Notes under the pieces: generated by a model | Databases searched by the model: none | Told to the model about the DNA's origin: nothing | What the model saw: the letters and a program-made list of their open reading frames with translations, nothing else | DNA from: a virus | Virus record (IMG/VR): IMGVR_UViG_3300028829_006017 | Coordinates: 1 to 27,268 of that record | Direction: 5' to 3' (one strand) | Length of the DNA stretch: 27,268 bases | Made by a program: the position numbers and the translations under genes | Part shown: positions 1 through 7,657 of the stretch, one piece after another | Position numbering within the stretch: position 1 is the stretch's first letter | How the letters are laid out: every line of letters starts with the position of its first letter

Positions 1-1
1 T

Positions 2-106
2 GAATATTGCCAAGCGTTGAGAGACCTGCCACTGAACAGTGATCCTCAACTGGATGAGAATGGTCAATTGACCAATGTAACATGGCCGGAGAAACCAAAT
101 GCCTAG
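2..106 (+). CDS. Tail-fibre assembly chaperone, C-terminal part (5' end outside window)
   Basis: An open frame enters from the left edge and stops with TAG at 104-106; 34 residues are visible. They contain QALRDLP and end in NVTWPEKPNA. This is the same C-terminal signature as the complete gene at 683-1000, which has QALRDV and NVTWPEEPA. In the family that it resembles (Phage_tail_APC-type chaperones, PF16778, from memory) this is the conserved end of a small protein encoded next to tail-fibre genes and thought to help fibre folding or attachment. The stop overlaps the ATG of the next gene (99-101), so the two are translationally coupled. The upstream part, with the expected RDxxLxxTDW motif, lies outside the window. 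Confidence 0.75.
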   Translation, partial: EYCQALRDLPLNSDPQLDENGQLTNVTWPEKPNA

Positions 107-686
107 TGCTTTACGAATCAAAGAGATAAGAGACTTAGAAGATAATGTGATGATGTCAAATGGAGCATTGACGGAGAATGTTTCTTTAGAAAGTGCTTCT
201 TTTCCTGCTGGACACATTATACAAACAGTGACTGAATATAAAACAGATACTGAAACAATTTCTGGTTATAGTGGTTATGTAGATATAGATTTTCAATGTC
301 AAATCACACCGAAATTCAGTAACAGTAAAATACTGGTGTCTGTAAATATCGAAGCGGCTGGTGGCGGTTCGAATTATACACTGTCTTTTAAATTATTAAG
401 AGATAGCACAGAAATTGGATTAGCAGATGCTCTGAGTAGCAGACCGAGAACATTTGGTGTAATAGGCGCACAACCTTGGAGTAATTATGTAAGAAGTTAT
501 ATGTCAAAACAATTTCTTGATACCCCACCAATACCATCAACTCCAATACCAATAACATATAAAATGCAAGCAAGAGACAATCGTGATGGTGGTTATATAT
601 TGATTAATCGTCAGTGGTATGACTATGATGGAGGTTCTCATTCTACAGGAACTTCATCAATAGTTTTACAGGAGATTTCACAATGA
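99..686 (+). CDS. Putative tail-fibre / adhesin protein
   Basis: A 195-residue protein with a polar N-terminus (about 1-30) and a beta-rich body opening with FPAGHIIQTV, followed by alternating hydrophobic strands such as SKILVSVNIEA. This pattern (FPAGHvIQ, then a Tyr-Val-Asp strand, then ITP...SKILV) is recurrent in structural proteins of marine phages and is probably a receptor-binding or fibre-tip fold. The gene is sandwiched between two copies of the fibre chaperone and overlaps both (99-106 and 683-686), so it is probably an exchangeable fibre/chaperone unit. The exact receptor is not predictable. Start ATG 99 is forced by the overlap with the upstream stop. Confidence 0.7.
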   Translation: MPSALRIKEIRDLEDNVMMSNGALTENVSLESASFPAGHIIQTVTEYKTDTETISGYSGYVDIDFQCQITPKFSNSKILVSVNIEAAGGGSNYTLSFKLLRDSTEIGLADALSSRPRTFGVIGAQPWSNYVRSYMSKQFLDTPPIPSTPIPITYKMQARDNRDGGYILINRQWYDYDGGSHSTGTSSIVLQEISQ

Positions 687-1000
687 TGTTACAAGCATTA
701 GATGAACTTGGTTATAGTGGATATTCTTGGCGATTAAAGAATGATAAACTTATTTGGAATGATAGTAGACCAGGACCAACTGAAGAACAAATCCAATCAA
801 AAATAGAGGAACTAAAAGCCGCTGAACCTCTTCGATTGCTTCGAGAAGAAAGAGATCGAAAATTAGCAGCAACAGATTGGCGTGCCACAATTGATTATCC
901 AGGAGACGACCAAGCAGCATGGCTTGAGTATCGTCAGGCACTTCGAGATGTTACAGAACAAGATCCAGAAAACGTCACTTGGCCAGAGGAGCCGGCATGA
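683..1000 (+). CDS. Tail-fibre assembly chaperone (Phage_tail_APC-like)
   Basis: A 105-residue protein. The N-terminal 30 residues (LDELGYSGYSWRLKNDKLIW) resemble a short fibre-recognition region. A charged helix follows at about 35-58 (QIQSKIEELKAAEPLRLLRE). The conserved C-terminal module then has RDRKLAATDW at about 57-66, WLEYRQALRDV and a final NVTWPEEPA. This module is typical of small phage tail-fibre chaperones (PF16778-like). The start overlaps the stop of the fibre gene (ATGA at 683-686), and its own TGA overlaps the ATG of the C1q-like gene at 997. The same C-terminal module ends the partial gene at 2-106, so the unit is duplicated. Confidence 0.8.
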   Translation: MMLQALDELGYSGYSWRLKNDKLIWNDSRPGPTEEQIQSKIEELKAAEPLRLLREERDRKLAATDWRATIDYPGDDQAAWLEYRQALRDVTEQDPENVTWPEEPA

Positions 1001-1536
1001 TCAAGATTCATGGTTCATCAGGAATTGAATTTCCAAACAACTATTCAATCAAGTCAGACAGTGGTGACTTAACTGTAATGAATGATGTGAACAAGTTATG
1101 GGGAATGAATTCTGCTGGTTATGAAAGTAAGCCTAATATTCCAGCTTTTTATGGTTCCGACCTTAGTCCTGTAACAGTAGATAGATTTGCTAGAGCAAAT
1201 AATATTTTAATAAACAAAGGTAATCACATTACACATGTCAGTCCTGATGGCAATGAGAGAACAAGATTTAATGCTCCTGTAACAGGATTATATCATGCAT
1301 GGATGGGTAATATAGGTACAAATGTTGCAGGAACTCTTAGAATGCATTTTTATATAAATGGAACCTCTCAATATCCACAACTAAGAAACGCTCAAACTCT
1401 TAATAATGGTACTAGTGCATCAATGGTAGGTATATTTGAAATGAGTGCGGGAGATTATTTAGAGTGGTATTCATCTGACCAATATGGATGGTATAGTAGT
1501 ATTTATGCTCATATTGGTTGTTATTTGATAGGTTAG
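997..1536 (+). CDS. C1q/TNF-like head-domain protein, probable fibre tip
   Basis: A 179-residue protein. After an N-terminal collagen-free linker (IKIHGSSGIEFPNNYSIKSDSG), about residues 70-179 match the pattern of the C1q/TNF-like trimeric jelly roll: RFNAPVTGLYHAWMG, then LRMHFYINGTSQYP, then MSAGDYLEWYSSD, then a final strand IGCYLIG. Such heads are known at phage fibre tips, where they may bind host surface carbohydrate or protein. I place the start at ATG 997 rather than the in-frame TTG at 979, because AGGAG lies just upstream and the ATGA overlap with the chaperone stop is typical here. It may be served by the chaperone immediately upstream. Confidence 0.72.
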   Translation: MIKIHGSSGIEFPNNYSIKSDSGDLTVMNDVNKLWGMNSAGYESKPNIPAFYGSDLSPVTVDRFARANNILINKGNHITHVSPDGNERTRFNAPVTGLYHAWMGNIGTNVAGTLRMHFYINGTSQYPQLRNAQTLNNGTSASMVGIFEMSAGDYLEWYSSDQYGWYSSIYAHIGCYLIG

Positions 1537-1539
1537 TCT

Positions 1540-1692
1540 ATGAGCATCAAAAATAAACTTTGGAATGACTATCGACTCTTTCAAAGTTTATTCACACGCA
1601 AAGAACTTTTTCATCCAAAAGTGATCAGTGTGTTTGTCTTTTCATATCTTTTCGTTTTTGCTACTACAGTGATTGTATACATTTCTCAATAG
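1540..1692 (+). CDS. Small membrane protein, one transmembrane segment
   Basis: A 50-residue ORF starting at ATG 1540, a few bases after the stop at 1534-1536, and ending TAG at 1690-1692. The N-terminal half is basic and polar (KNKLWNDYRLFQ). The C-terminal half (about 28-49) is one hydrophobic segment, VISVFVFSYLFVFATT. The predicted topology is N-in with positive residues before the membrane segment. The stop codon is immediately followed by a late-promoter-like box. No family is recognised. A small inner-membrane phage protein is plausible, but coding is inferred only from position and composition. Confidence 0.5.
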   Translation: MSIKNKLWNDYRLFQSLFTRKELFHPKVISVFVFSYLFVFATTVIVYISQ

Positions 1693-1702
1693 ATAAATAT
1701 AG
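1692..1702 (+). promoter_or_regulatory. T4-type late promoter box
   Basis: GATAAATATAG lies 36-46 bases before the ATG at 1738 in a short intergenic gap. T4 late promoters are defined by a TATAAATA -10 element read by the phage sliding-clamp-dependent sigma factor (gp55 type). The same 11 bases occur on the minus strand at 19850-19860 upstream of another gene. It is called from the motif only. Confidence 0.6.
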
Positions 1703-1737
1703 AAAACTGAATTTTCAATTTTTTTCATAGAAAAAAT

Positions 1738-1965
1738 ATGGGCAATATCATTAAACATCTTAGAGGTACAACCACCGACCATGCTTCATATACCGGTGAA
1801 AAAGGCGTGATTTCCGTTGTTACTAATGAAGGCCCAGAATATTTACCAACAGGTGAAATACGAGTGCATGATGGTAAGACCGCCGGCGGGCTTGATCCGT
1901 TAAGTGAACTCAAACAAATGATCGTAGATTTACAAAATCGAGTTACCACTTTAGAGGGAAGTTAA
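1738..1965 (+). CDS. Short fibre protein with Mtd-N-like motif
   Basis: A 75-residue protein. HLRGTTTDHASYTGEKGVIS and GEIRVHDGKTAGG match the RRGTt....f.GaaGEltvdtdt.tLrvHDGtTAGG pattern of the N-terminal domain of phage tropism determinants and many tail fibres (Mtd_N/hyaluronidase-type repeat, from memory). The last 22 residues (LSELKQMIVDLQNRVTTLEG) form a heptad-like coiled coil likely to trimerise. It is short for a fibre, so it may be a connector or a module that pairs with the 614-residue fibre downstream, whose ATG follows after one base. A late promoter box precedes it. Confidence 0.7.
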   Translation: MGNIIKHLRGTTTDHASYTGEKGVISVVTNEGPEYLPTGEIRVHDGKTAGGLDPLSELKQMIVDLQNRVTTLEGS

Positions 1966-1966
1966 T

Positions 1967-3811
1967 ATGGCCGGTGTTTTAATTGTAGAAGAGATACGTC
2001 CACCAGCGGATAAAACGTATATCAAAATTTCGGCACCTTTGACAAACGTACAAGGAACCGCAATCTTTGATCCGGTTTCTGGGAATACAAGTGTTCTCAT
2101 GTCAAAGTTTGCCGATGGTGAAGTACCTCTCGAAAAAATGACAATCAATGATGAATCAATTCCTTATAAAAGAATTGCGATTGCTAACAATCAAATTCTT
2201 GAGGAAAAGCTAGGACCAATTTCTTATGATAAGATTGTAATACCAGAAAAAGCAATCAAGCTTGACAAGATTGATATACCTCTCGCATCAATACATTGGA
2301 ATAAAATTGAAAATGGAATTCCAATTCACAAACTCGCTCCTGTTCCCTACAATAAACTTGCATTGAATGATGGTGATATTGAAGTAAGTAAACTTGCTCC
2401 AATACCATATGAAAAAATTGTTATCAACAAACATCAAATTCCACTTGACCATCTACCATCAAGTTTTGACTATAGCATGATCAATGTTCCTGATGAGGCA
2501 ATTGAATTAAGTAAATTGCCCGCAACAATACCATTCTCAAAAGTTGATATATCGGAACATCAAATTGGTTGGAACTTATTGCCGAATACAGTACCTTATG
2601 AGATGGTTGAAATTGCAGATGGTCAAATTGATATATCAAAGGTAACTATACCTGATGGTTCAATTTCTCTTACTGCATTTGAAATTGATCCTGGTACAAT
2701 TGAAGTTGATATGAGTGCTGCATTGATCCCTCCTGCATCAATTTCTGGTGCAAGCATAAAGACTTGGGAAACAAATTACATGCACTATATGCCAAACTAT
2801 ATTCTTCCTGGTCAGCAAAGAGTGATGCGCCAGAGATATGTAACTAGTATGGCTGAAGATATCAAGGAAATGATTCCTGCAGCATGTTTTATGCGTATTA
2901 GTGCAAAGGGTGGTGGTAATAATTCTTCACAGTGGACAGGTGTCCATATTAATGAAATGCTATATGAATCAAAAGGCAATTTCAATGTGCTAGTCATTGG
3001 CGGGCCGACCGGTAGATATCTTGATGATTTTCACAATCAAGACAAGCTTGATGCAGTTGAAGATTGGCGATTAAATATGTGGCATGCCGTTCCTCAAGAA
3101 TCAGTTATACTAGCGAACACCGCAAATATAACATTTTCAAATAATACAAATACAATCATCACAACTGATACTGGAGGAATCACAACATATACAGACCTTG
3201 ATGGCAATACAGTCAATACTGTAAATGCAACATTCATTATGTCTGAAGATTTTAATGCTCACACACCTGCAAATAATTATCCGATTTTAAGATTCGAATC
3301 GAATACAACTATTACAACAACAGATAGTAATACAATTTTCACAGATAGTGTTACTGGTAATACTATCAATACAATGAATGTTGTTATAACAACAAATAAA
3401 TGGGTGGAAAAAGATAAGCCATATTTAAATAAAAACATCCAATATGGACGTATAATCTATCATGAAGGATTTCCAAATAGTTCAACTGGAAGAAGTCAAG
3501 CAAGTGATGCATTTAACTTGTATTTGAAAGATGGCAACTATGTAATTTTTTGGACAAATGGTGCTGGCGCTCAATACCTTTCTGATTCAATGTCCGCACT
3601 TTCACCAAGAGGTGCAAACTATCCATCGAAATTTGCACATAACTTACCAAATGATTCAGCATACTACTGTATAATGATGGGCGGCGTTTCAGATAATCAC
3701 CATGAATTTTTATATGATCCGCCATTTGGTATTATTGATGAAGGATATTCACCAGAAGGTAATAATTCAAGAGCCTTTATAACATATAATAATTTCTTAC
3801 TATTATTCTGA
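1967..3811 (+). CDS. Long tail-fibre protein with about 20-residue repeats
   Basis: A 614-residue protein. Residues about 47-245 are made of roughly nine imperfect repeats of about 20-22 residues with the form I-Y-x-K-I-x-I-x-x-x-x-I-x-x-x-K-L-x-P (for example APVPYNKLAL, APIPYEKIVI). They look like fibrous trimeric beta shaft (triple-beta-spiral-like). The C-terminal part (about 285-614) is a globular, Gly/Asn/aromatic-rich head with several Trp and His residues. It also contains two similar Thr/Asn-rich stretches (about 390-426 and 443-479) that read TNTIITTDTGG and SNTIFTDSVTG. It follows the Mtd-N-like gene with one base between and probably encodes the main receptor-binding shaft. No catalytic motif was seen. 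Confidence 0.75.
   Translation: MAGVLIVEEIRPPADKTYIKISAPLTNVQGTAIFDPVSGNTSVLMSKFADGEVPLEKMTINDESIPYKRIAIANNQILEEKLGPISYDKIVIPEKAIKLDKIDIPLASIHWNKIENGIPIHKLAPVPYNKLALNDGDIEVSKLAPIPYEKIVINKHQIPLDHLPSSFDYSMINVPDEAIELSKLPATIPFSKVDISEHQIGWNLLPNTVPYEMVEIADGQIDISKVTIPDGSISLTAFEIDPGTIEVDMSAALIPPASISGASIKTWETNYMHYMPNYILPGQQRVMRQRYVTSMAEDIKEMIPAACFMRISAKGGGNNSSQWTGVHINEMLYESKGNFNVLVIGGPTGRYLDDFHNQDKLDAVEDWRLNMWHAVPQESVILANTANITFSNNTNTIITTDTGGITTYTDLDGNTVNTVNATFIMSEDFNAHTPANNYPILRFESNTTITTTDSNTIFTDSVTGNTINTMNVVITTNKWVEKDKPYLNKNIQYGRIIYHEGFPNSSTGRSQASDAFNLYLKDGNYVIFWTNGAGAQYLSDSMSALSPRGANYPSKFAHNLPNDSAYYCIMMGGVSDNHHEFLYDPPFGIIDEGYSPEGNNSRAFITYNNFLLLF
2105..2701 (+). repeat. In-frame degenerate repeat array encoding fibre shaft
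   Basis: About nine protein-level repeats of 20-22 residues inside the 614-residue fibre gene. Each carries a Pro-(Tyr/Phe)-x-Lys-(Ile/Val/Leu) core and a second Ile-x-x-x-x-Leu half. The DNA copies have diverged, so this is not a simple tandem DNA repeat. Confidence 0.65.
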
Positions 3812-3820
3812 TAGGATAAA

Positions 3821-4228
3821 ATGCCGTATATAGGATCATCTAACCAAAATGTAAATACACGGTCATTGATTGAACATCAACATTATCTTCGTGTTGATGC
3901 TGATACAACAACATATCCTAATTACTATGCATTTCAAGTAAACTATACACCAGGAAATATAACTGTAGTTGTAGGTAATACCTTTTTAAAGCATACAGAA
4001 TACGTTGCAACAAATGGTAAAGAAGTTTTAATACCAACTTCATACACAATTTTAAGTACAGACCCAATTGAAATTATTGGATACAACGTACCAACAAGTT
4101 ATGCACTTGAACGTTCAGATGTAAACATTACTAATGGTATTATTGGTGGTGTAAATGTTACCGACTTTAAATCAATTCTTGATAGACTTGATGCGCTTGA
4201 GGCACAGGTTGCAAGCTTAACATCTTAA
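3821..4228 (+). CDS. Tail-fibre-associated structural protein
   Basis: A 135-residue protein. After a short lead (MPYIGSSNQNVNTRSLIEHQ) it has a beta-rich core with VNYTPGNITVVVGNTFLKH and YTILSTDPIEIIGYNV. This resembles the NYTPGNVdVyvNGvkL...dy.a.dGt.v.l...l...D.vev.~y pattern found repeatedly in marine phage fibre proteins. The C-terminus (about 112-133, FKSILDRLDALEAQVASL) is a heptad-type coiled coil likely to trimerise. Its ATG is 10 bases after the long fibre stop. Its role is probably a fibre subunit or connector. Confidence 0.62.
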   Translation: MPYIGSSNQNVNTRSLIEHQHYLRVDADTTTYPNYYAFQVNYTPGNITVVVGNTFLKHTEYVATNGKEVLIPTSYTILSTDPIEIIGYNVPTSYALERSDVNITNGIIGGVNVTDFKSILDRLDALEAQVASLTS

Positions 4229-4240
4229 TAAGTTAAAAAT

Positions 4241-4882
4241 ATGTTTATTGGAAATCAACCCGGAAGTGAAAAGATACAAGACCATAAATCATATGCAGGT
4301 GACGGAAACAGAAAGTTTTTTGCAATTGCCTATCAAGGTAATAATGTTCTTGTTTTTCTAAATGGTATTAAATTAAAAGAAGGCATTGATTATCATATTG
4401 AACCTACTGGTTCATATGTTGAATTTACTCTTGCACCTGAAATTGCAGACTCAATTGATCTTTATGGTGCAAGTGAAGTAACAGACCTTTCTCGTTCAAC
4501 ATATTCAAAAGAAACATTCACTGCAGGTGCAGGTCAAACAATGTTTCAATTGCTTGGTCAAATTGCAGGTGGTGAAAGAATCAATGTATATTTAAATGGT
4601 CTTCGTTTAGCAGAAAGCGATTATGAGATTGACTATATAAATAAAAATATAACAATTTCTCCCAGATTAGAGGGTGACATTATATTTGTTGAAATACTTC
4701 AACATGGTTTTCGAAGTTCAATGCACAATGCAAAGAACGAGAAAGCATTACACCCAATGTTTGCAACACCTTCAAAAGTCACTCAAAATCTATTAGTACC
4801 TGAAGGTGAGAATGCAATGTTAGTTGGTCCAATTGATCTAGAAGGTGTCATTGAAGTTAATGGCACTTTAACAATCGTTTAA
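4241..4882 (+). CDS. Tail-fibre-like structural protein with two tandem repeat domains
   Basis: A 213-residue protein. It contains two copies of a GdG/GaGqt-x-F...V-x-L-NG-x-x-L-x-x-x-x-DY domain: residues about 20-75 (AGDGNRKFFAI, VLVFLNGIKLKEGIDYHI) and about 95-150 (AGAGQTMFQL, INVYLNGLRLAESDYEID). This repeat is common in marine phage fibre and structural proteins and gives beta-sandwich modules. The C-terminal 45 residues (TPSKVTQNLLVPEGENAMLVGPI) resemble a fibre-attachment tail. It is co-directional with its neighbours, and the late promoter box after it starts the next transcription unit. Confidence 0.65.
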   Translation: MFIGNQPGSEKIQDHKSYAGDGNRKFFAIAYQGNNVLVFLNGIKLKEGIDYHIEPTGSYVEFTLAPEIADSIDLYGASEVTDLSRSTYSKETFTAGAGQTMFQLLGQIAGGERINVYLNGLRLAESDYEIDYINKNITISPRLEGDIIFVEILQHGFRSSMHNAKNEKALHPMFATPSKVTQNLLVPEGENAMLVGPIDLEGVIEVNGTLTIV

Positions 4883-4893
4883 ATTGTGAATAA

Positions 4894-4902
4894 GATAAAT
4901 AC
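4894..4902 (+). promoter_or_regulatory. T4-type late promoter box
   Basis: GATAAATAC lies about 40 bases upstream of the ATG at 4942, in the 59-base gap after the preceding structural gene. It matches the T4 TATAAATA-type late element and the box at 1692-1702. Confidence 0.6.
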
Positions 4903-4941
4903 TATTAATTGCTTAACAATAACAATTTAAAAAAAGTATAA

Positions 4942-5364
4942 ATGGCAAGTGTATTAAAAGTAGATAGTTTACAGGAATTAACGGCTAATGCTGGTATTCA
5001 TATTGTTGGTAAGATTACAGGACCTTCCGGTGATCTAATTACTGCTGACGGTAGACTTTCTGTAACGAGACAGAATATTAATGTCACTGAGGATTTAACA
5101 GCAAACAAAGTTATCGGTACTCAATTTGTAGGTTTTAAATTAAACATGGTTGAGAACCTAATAAATGCTGATAGTGCAGGAATAAATCAAGTATTAACCA
5201 CAGATGGTGCCGGCAACTTCTTTTTTGCTAATCCGATAGAAGCTGGAGCCATAGGATACGCTACTGACGCAATCGACAACATCATCGATGGTGGTGGACC
5301 CGGAGTAGTATATCTTGCTGAACTAGGAACAATCGATGGAGGAGGAGTAGTACAAGATGGCTAG
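4942..5364 (+). CDS. Tail-fibre-like structural protein
   Basis: A 140-residue protein. It opens with ASVLKVDSLQELTANAGIHI, the form of N-terminal fibre segments (sVLkVdtiqe.t...gi.i.g) shared by many marine phage structural proteins. Repetitive beta-type stretches follow, and it ends in a Gly/Asp-rich tail (IDNIIDGGGPGVVYLAELGT). It overlaps the next gene by 8 bases (5357-5364). A likely role is a fibre base or connector that attaches to the baseplate; the exact role is unknown. Confidence 0.6.
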   Translation: MASVLKVDSLQELTANAGIHIVGKITGPSGDLITADGRLSVTRQNINVTEDLTANKVIGTQFVGFKLNMVENLINADSAGINQVLTTDGAGNFFFANPIEAGAIGYATDAIDNIIDGGGPGVVYLAELGTIDGGGVVQDG

Positions 5365-5854
5365 TCTAATTCAAATACGAAGAGGAACTAAACAAGAGTG
5401 GTCAGACGAAAATCCTATTCTCAATTCTGGAGAGTTTGGATTTGAAACTGATACAGGACGATTAAAGATTGGAGACTCAACTAAACCATGGATTAATCTT
5501 GAATATTTCGTAAGAAACGAAAGTGATATTCGTGGTGATTTGTTACCACTCACACTTCAAACTGAAGATGTTACACTTCGTCGAAGTGATGGTGTTTCAA
5601 TCATTCGTGAAGAAAGTGGCACCGCTATTCTTGAAAACATTTCCATAGGTGTTAATGTTTCAGGTATTGCTGGTGGAGGTGGTGGTGCGGCAAACACTGC
5701 ATTCTATCGACTATCACTTGGTGCAAGTGGCACAGAACTTAATTGGGAAACTGTTGAAGGTGCAGAACAAGTTGACCTTGGACAAGAAGACCAATATCAT
5801 ATTGGTACAGGATCATTCTCACTTATTAACAACAATCTAGTATTAGTAATATGA
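5357..5854 (+). CDS. Fibre protein with Mtd-N/hyaluronidase-type N-terminal motif
   Basis: A 165-residue protein. Residues 4-55 read IQIRRGTKQEW, then ILNSGEFGFETDTGRLKIGD and TKPWINL, a clear match to the IQiRRGt...W...nPvLa.GE~g~e~dt~~lKiGDG.t.W motif at the start of many phage tail-fibre and neck-appendage proteins. A Gly-rich hinge (GIAGGGGGAANTAF, about 104-117) precedes a short C-terminal part. It starts inside the preceding gene and ends four bases into the next (ATG 5851), so translation is coupled through the cluster. Confidence 0.7.
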   Translation: MASLIQIRRGTKQEWSDENPILNSGEFGFETDTGRLKIGDSTKPWINLEYFVRNESDIRGDLLPLTLQTEDVTLRRSDGVSIIREESGTAILENISIGVNVSGIAGGGGGAANTAFYRLSLGASGTELNWETVEGAEQVDLGQEDQYHIGTGSFSLINNNLVLVI

Positions 5855-7635
5855 ATATAGATTTCAAAAAACTCGGATATCGTTGGCGTGGCTATTACGA
5901 TGTCAATCAAGTATATGCAGATAAAGATGTAGTATTTAAAGAAGGTGCTGCATTTGCATATGATTCACTTAGTCAGAATTTTAGGATATTTGCACGTGGG
6001 CATGAAGAAGCATTAGTCAAAGGTGAAATCATCGTTGGTGGTGATATTGACCGAGCGATTGGCAATCCTGGTGAATATCTTTATGTACGAGAAGGAAAAG
6101 TAAAGTTTGAACATCCAATTGACCGTAACGGAATAAAAGTTGTAAGACTTGGACAAAAAGCAGATTGTTGGATGGGCAACATTAATTACATGTCACATTG
6201 TTATGGTGTGTTTATCATGAGTGATGGTTCTGTTCGTGCGATGGGTAGAACATGGGAAGGTCAGCTTGGAACAGGTGACAAAGACGAAGGAATTGGTTAT
6301 TGGACTCCAATTCGTGTTAACTATCCTAACGGAACACCTGCACAAGTAAAAGCATTTCCTGGATACCATTGTTTACATACAATTGATGCTAAAGGACAAC
6401 TTTGGGGTGCTGGTGATGAATTTGCAGGTTGGTCATCATCCACAGACCATTTTGCTGATCCCGGTGGAGATGAAACTGAACAACGAATGACAAATGTTGG
6501 TGAACGTAGTGATATTGGTGATGCTAAAATTGTAGATGTTGTAAAATGCTTAGATCAATACTCACATTACGAAGTATTCTATGCAATTGATGATCAAGGA
6601 AGAGTTTATTCTTGGGGACATAATCCACATGGCATCCTTGGACACGGAAACACTAGTAGTATTCGGAGAGCAAAATTAATCGAATTTACAAAAGATATAC
6701 CAATTGCAAAAATTGGAACCGATGCTCATACTGTTACCGGTATGATTGACTATGATGGAAACTTATATACCTGCGGTCATTCAGGTTATAACTGGCATGG
6801 ACATCATCGTTACACTTTTGAAAAGGTTCATGGACTTCAAGGTAAATGTGTAGAGTTTACAGGAAATTCAAACGAAGGACATTGGAATCACGGTCATTAT
6901 TTATTCAGTAGTGTACTTCTTGAAGATGGTAGATTGTATGTTCGTGGAAATGGTTTTGGACAAGTAGGTTGGGGAACACCATCACCAGATACATCAAACG
7001 CATTCATCAATGATAATCATTTGCTTGGTAAAAACATTAAAAGAAGTTTTATGAAGCATGGTGGGTATGGAATATGTATAGCACAAAAATTTGATGGTTC
7101 TTGGATCTTTAGAGGTGATAACCGTTGGCATCTAAATTCCGGTGGACAAGCAAATATTGCACCATCAAATGCTGAAGACTGGGATACACGAACTGATTGT
7201 ATTTTAAATCCAGACTACTACAATAACAATATTGATCGCTATATATTTGTCGGCTCAAACATTAACGAAAATGCAATCGGACTAACAAAAGATGGTCGTG
7301 CATTTGTTGATGGCTGTAATCGTGTTGGGCAAAGAGGTAAAGGTGTATATGATTATTACTGGTACCTTGGTAAAAACTGGACAATAAACAACAGTAGCTA
7401 TACTGCAGACTTTGCACATAGCGGTGATGATTACATGCGTATCCGAGATAAAATTGTTGATGTTGCTTTCGCAGGTCACAATTGGCATCCTTATAACGCT
7501 AGTTATTATGATTACCTAGCTTGTTATTTCCTTACCGACAAAGGAGATGTTTTCGCAACTGGATCAAATCATTATGGAATTAATGGAAGTTATACCGGTG
7601 GTAATGCTGGTTGTCCACAAAAGATTTATTTTTAA
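5851..7635 (+). CDS. RCC1-repeat beta-propeller protein, putative adhesin (first of two)
   Basis: A 594-residue protein. Residues about 8-50 (YRWRGYYDVNQVYADKDVVF) form a small WrG.y.....Y...DvV...g..y module like the carbohydrate-binding-type N-terminal domain of phage fibres. From about residue 120 there are seven or eight RCC1-like repeats: GSVRAMGRTWEGQLGTGD, GQLWGAGDEF, GRVYSWGHNPHGILGHGN, GNLYTCGHS, GRLYVRGNGFGQVGWG, GRAFVDGCNRVGQRGKG, GDVFATGSNHYGING. RCC1 repeats fold as a seven-bladed propeller. Here a surface-exposed receptor-binding head is likely, because the gene lies among fibre genes. It is paralogous to the next gene. No signal peptide or catalytic motif was seen. Confidence 0.78.
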   Translation: MNIDFKKLGYRWRGYYDVNQVYADKDVVFKEGAAFAYDSLSQNFRIFARGHEEALVKGEIIVGGDIDRAIGNPGEYLYVREGKVKFEHPIDRNGIKVVRLGQKADCWMGNINYMSHCYGVFIMSDGSVRAMGRTWEGQLGTGDKDEGIGYWTPIRVNYPNGTPAQVKAFPGYHCLHTIDAKGQLWGAGDEFAGWSSSTDHFADPGGDETEQRMTNVGERSDIGDAKIVDVVKCLDQYSHYEVFYAIDDQGRVYSWGHNPHGILGHGNTSSIRRAKLIEFTKDIPIAKIGTDAHTVTGMIDYDGNLYTCGHSGYNWHGHHRYTFEKVHGLQGKCVEFTGNSNEGHWNHGHYLFSSVLLEDGRLYVRGNGFGQVGWGTPSPDTSNAFINDNHLLGKNIKRSFMKHGGYGICIAQKFDGSWIFRGDNRWHLNSGGQANIAPSNAEDWDTRTDCILNPDYYNNNIDRYIFVGSNINENAIGLTKDGRAFVDGCNRVGQRGKGVYDYYWYLGKNWTINNSSYTADFAHSGDDYMRIRDKIVDVAFAGHNWHPYNASYYDYLACYFLTDKGDVFATGSNHYGINGSYTGGNAGCPQKIYF

Positions 7636-7657
7636 ACAATAGAAGAGGTTAAGAATT

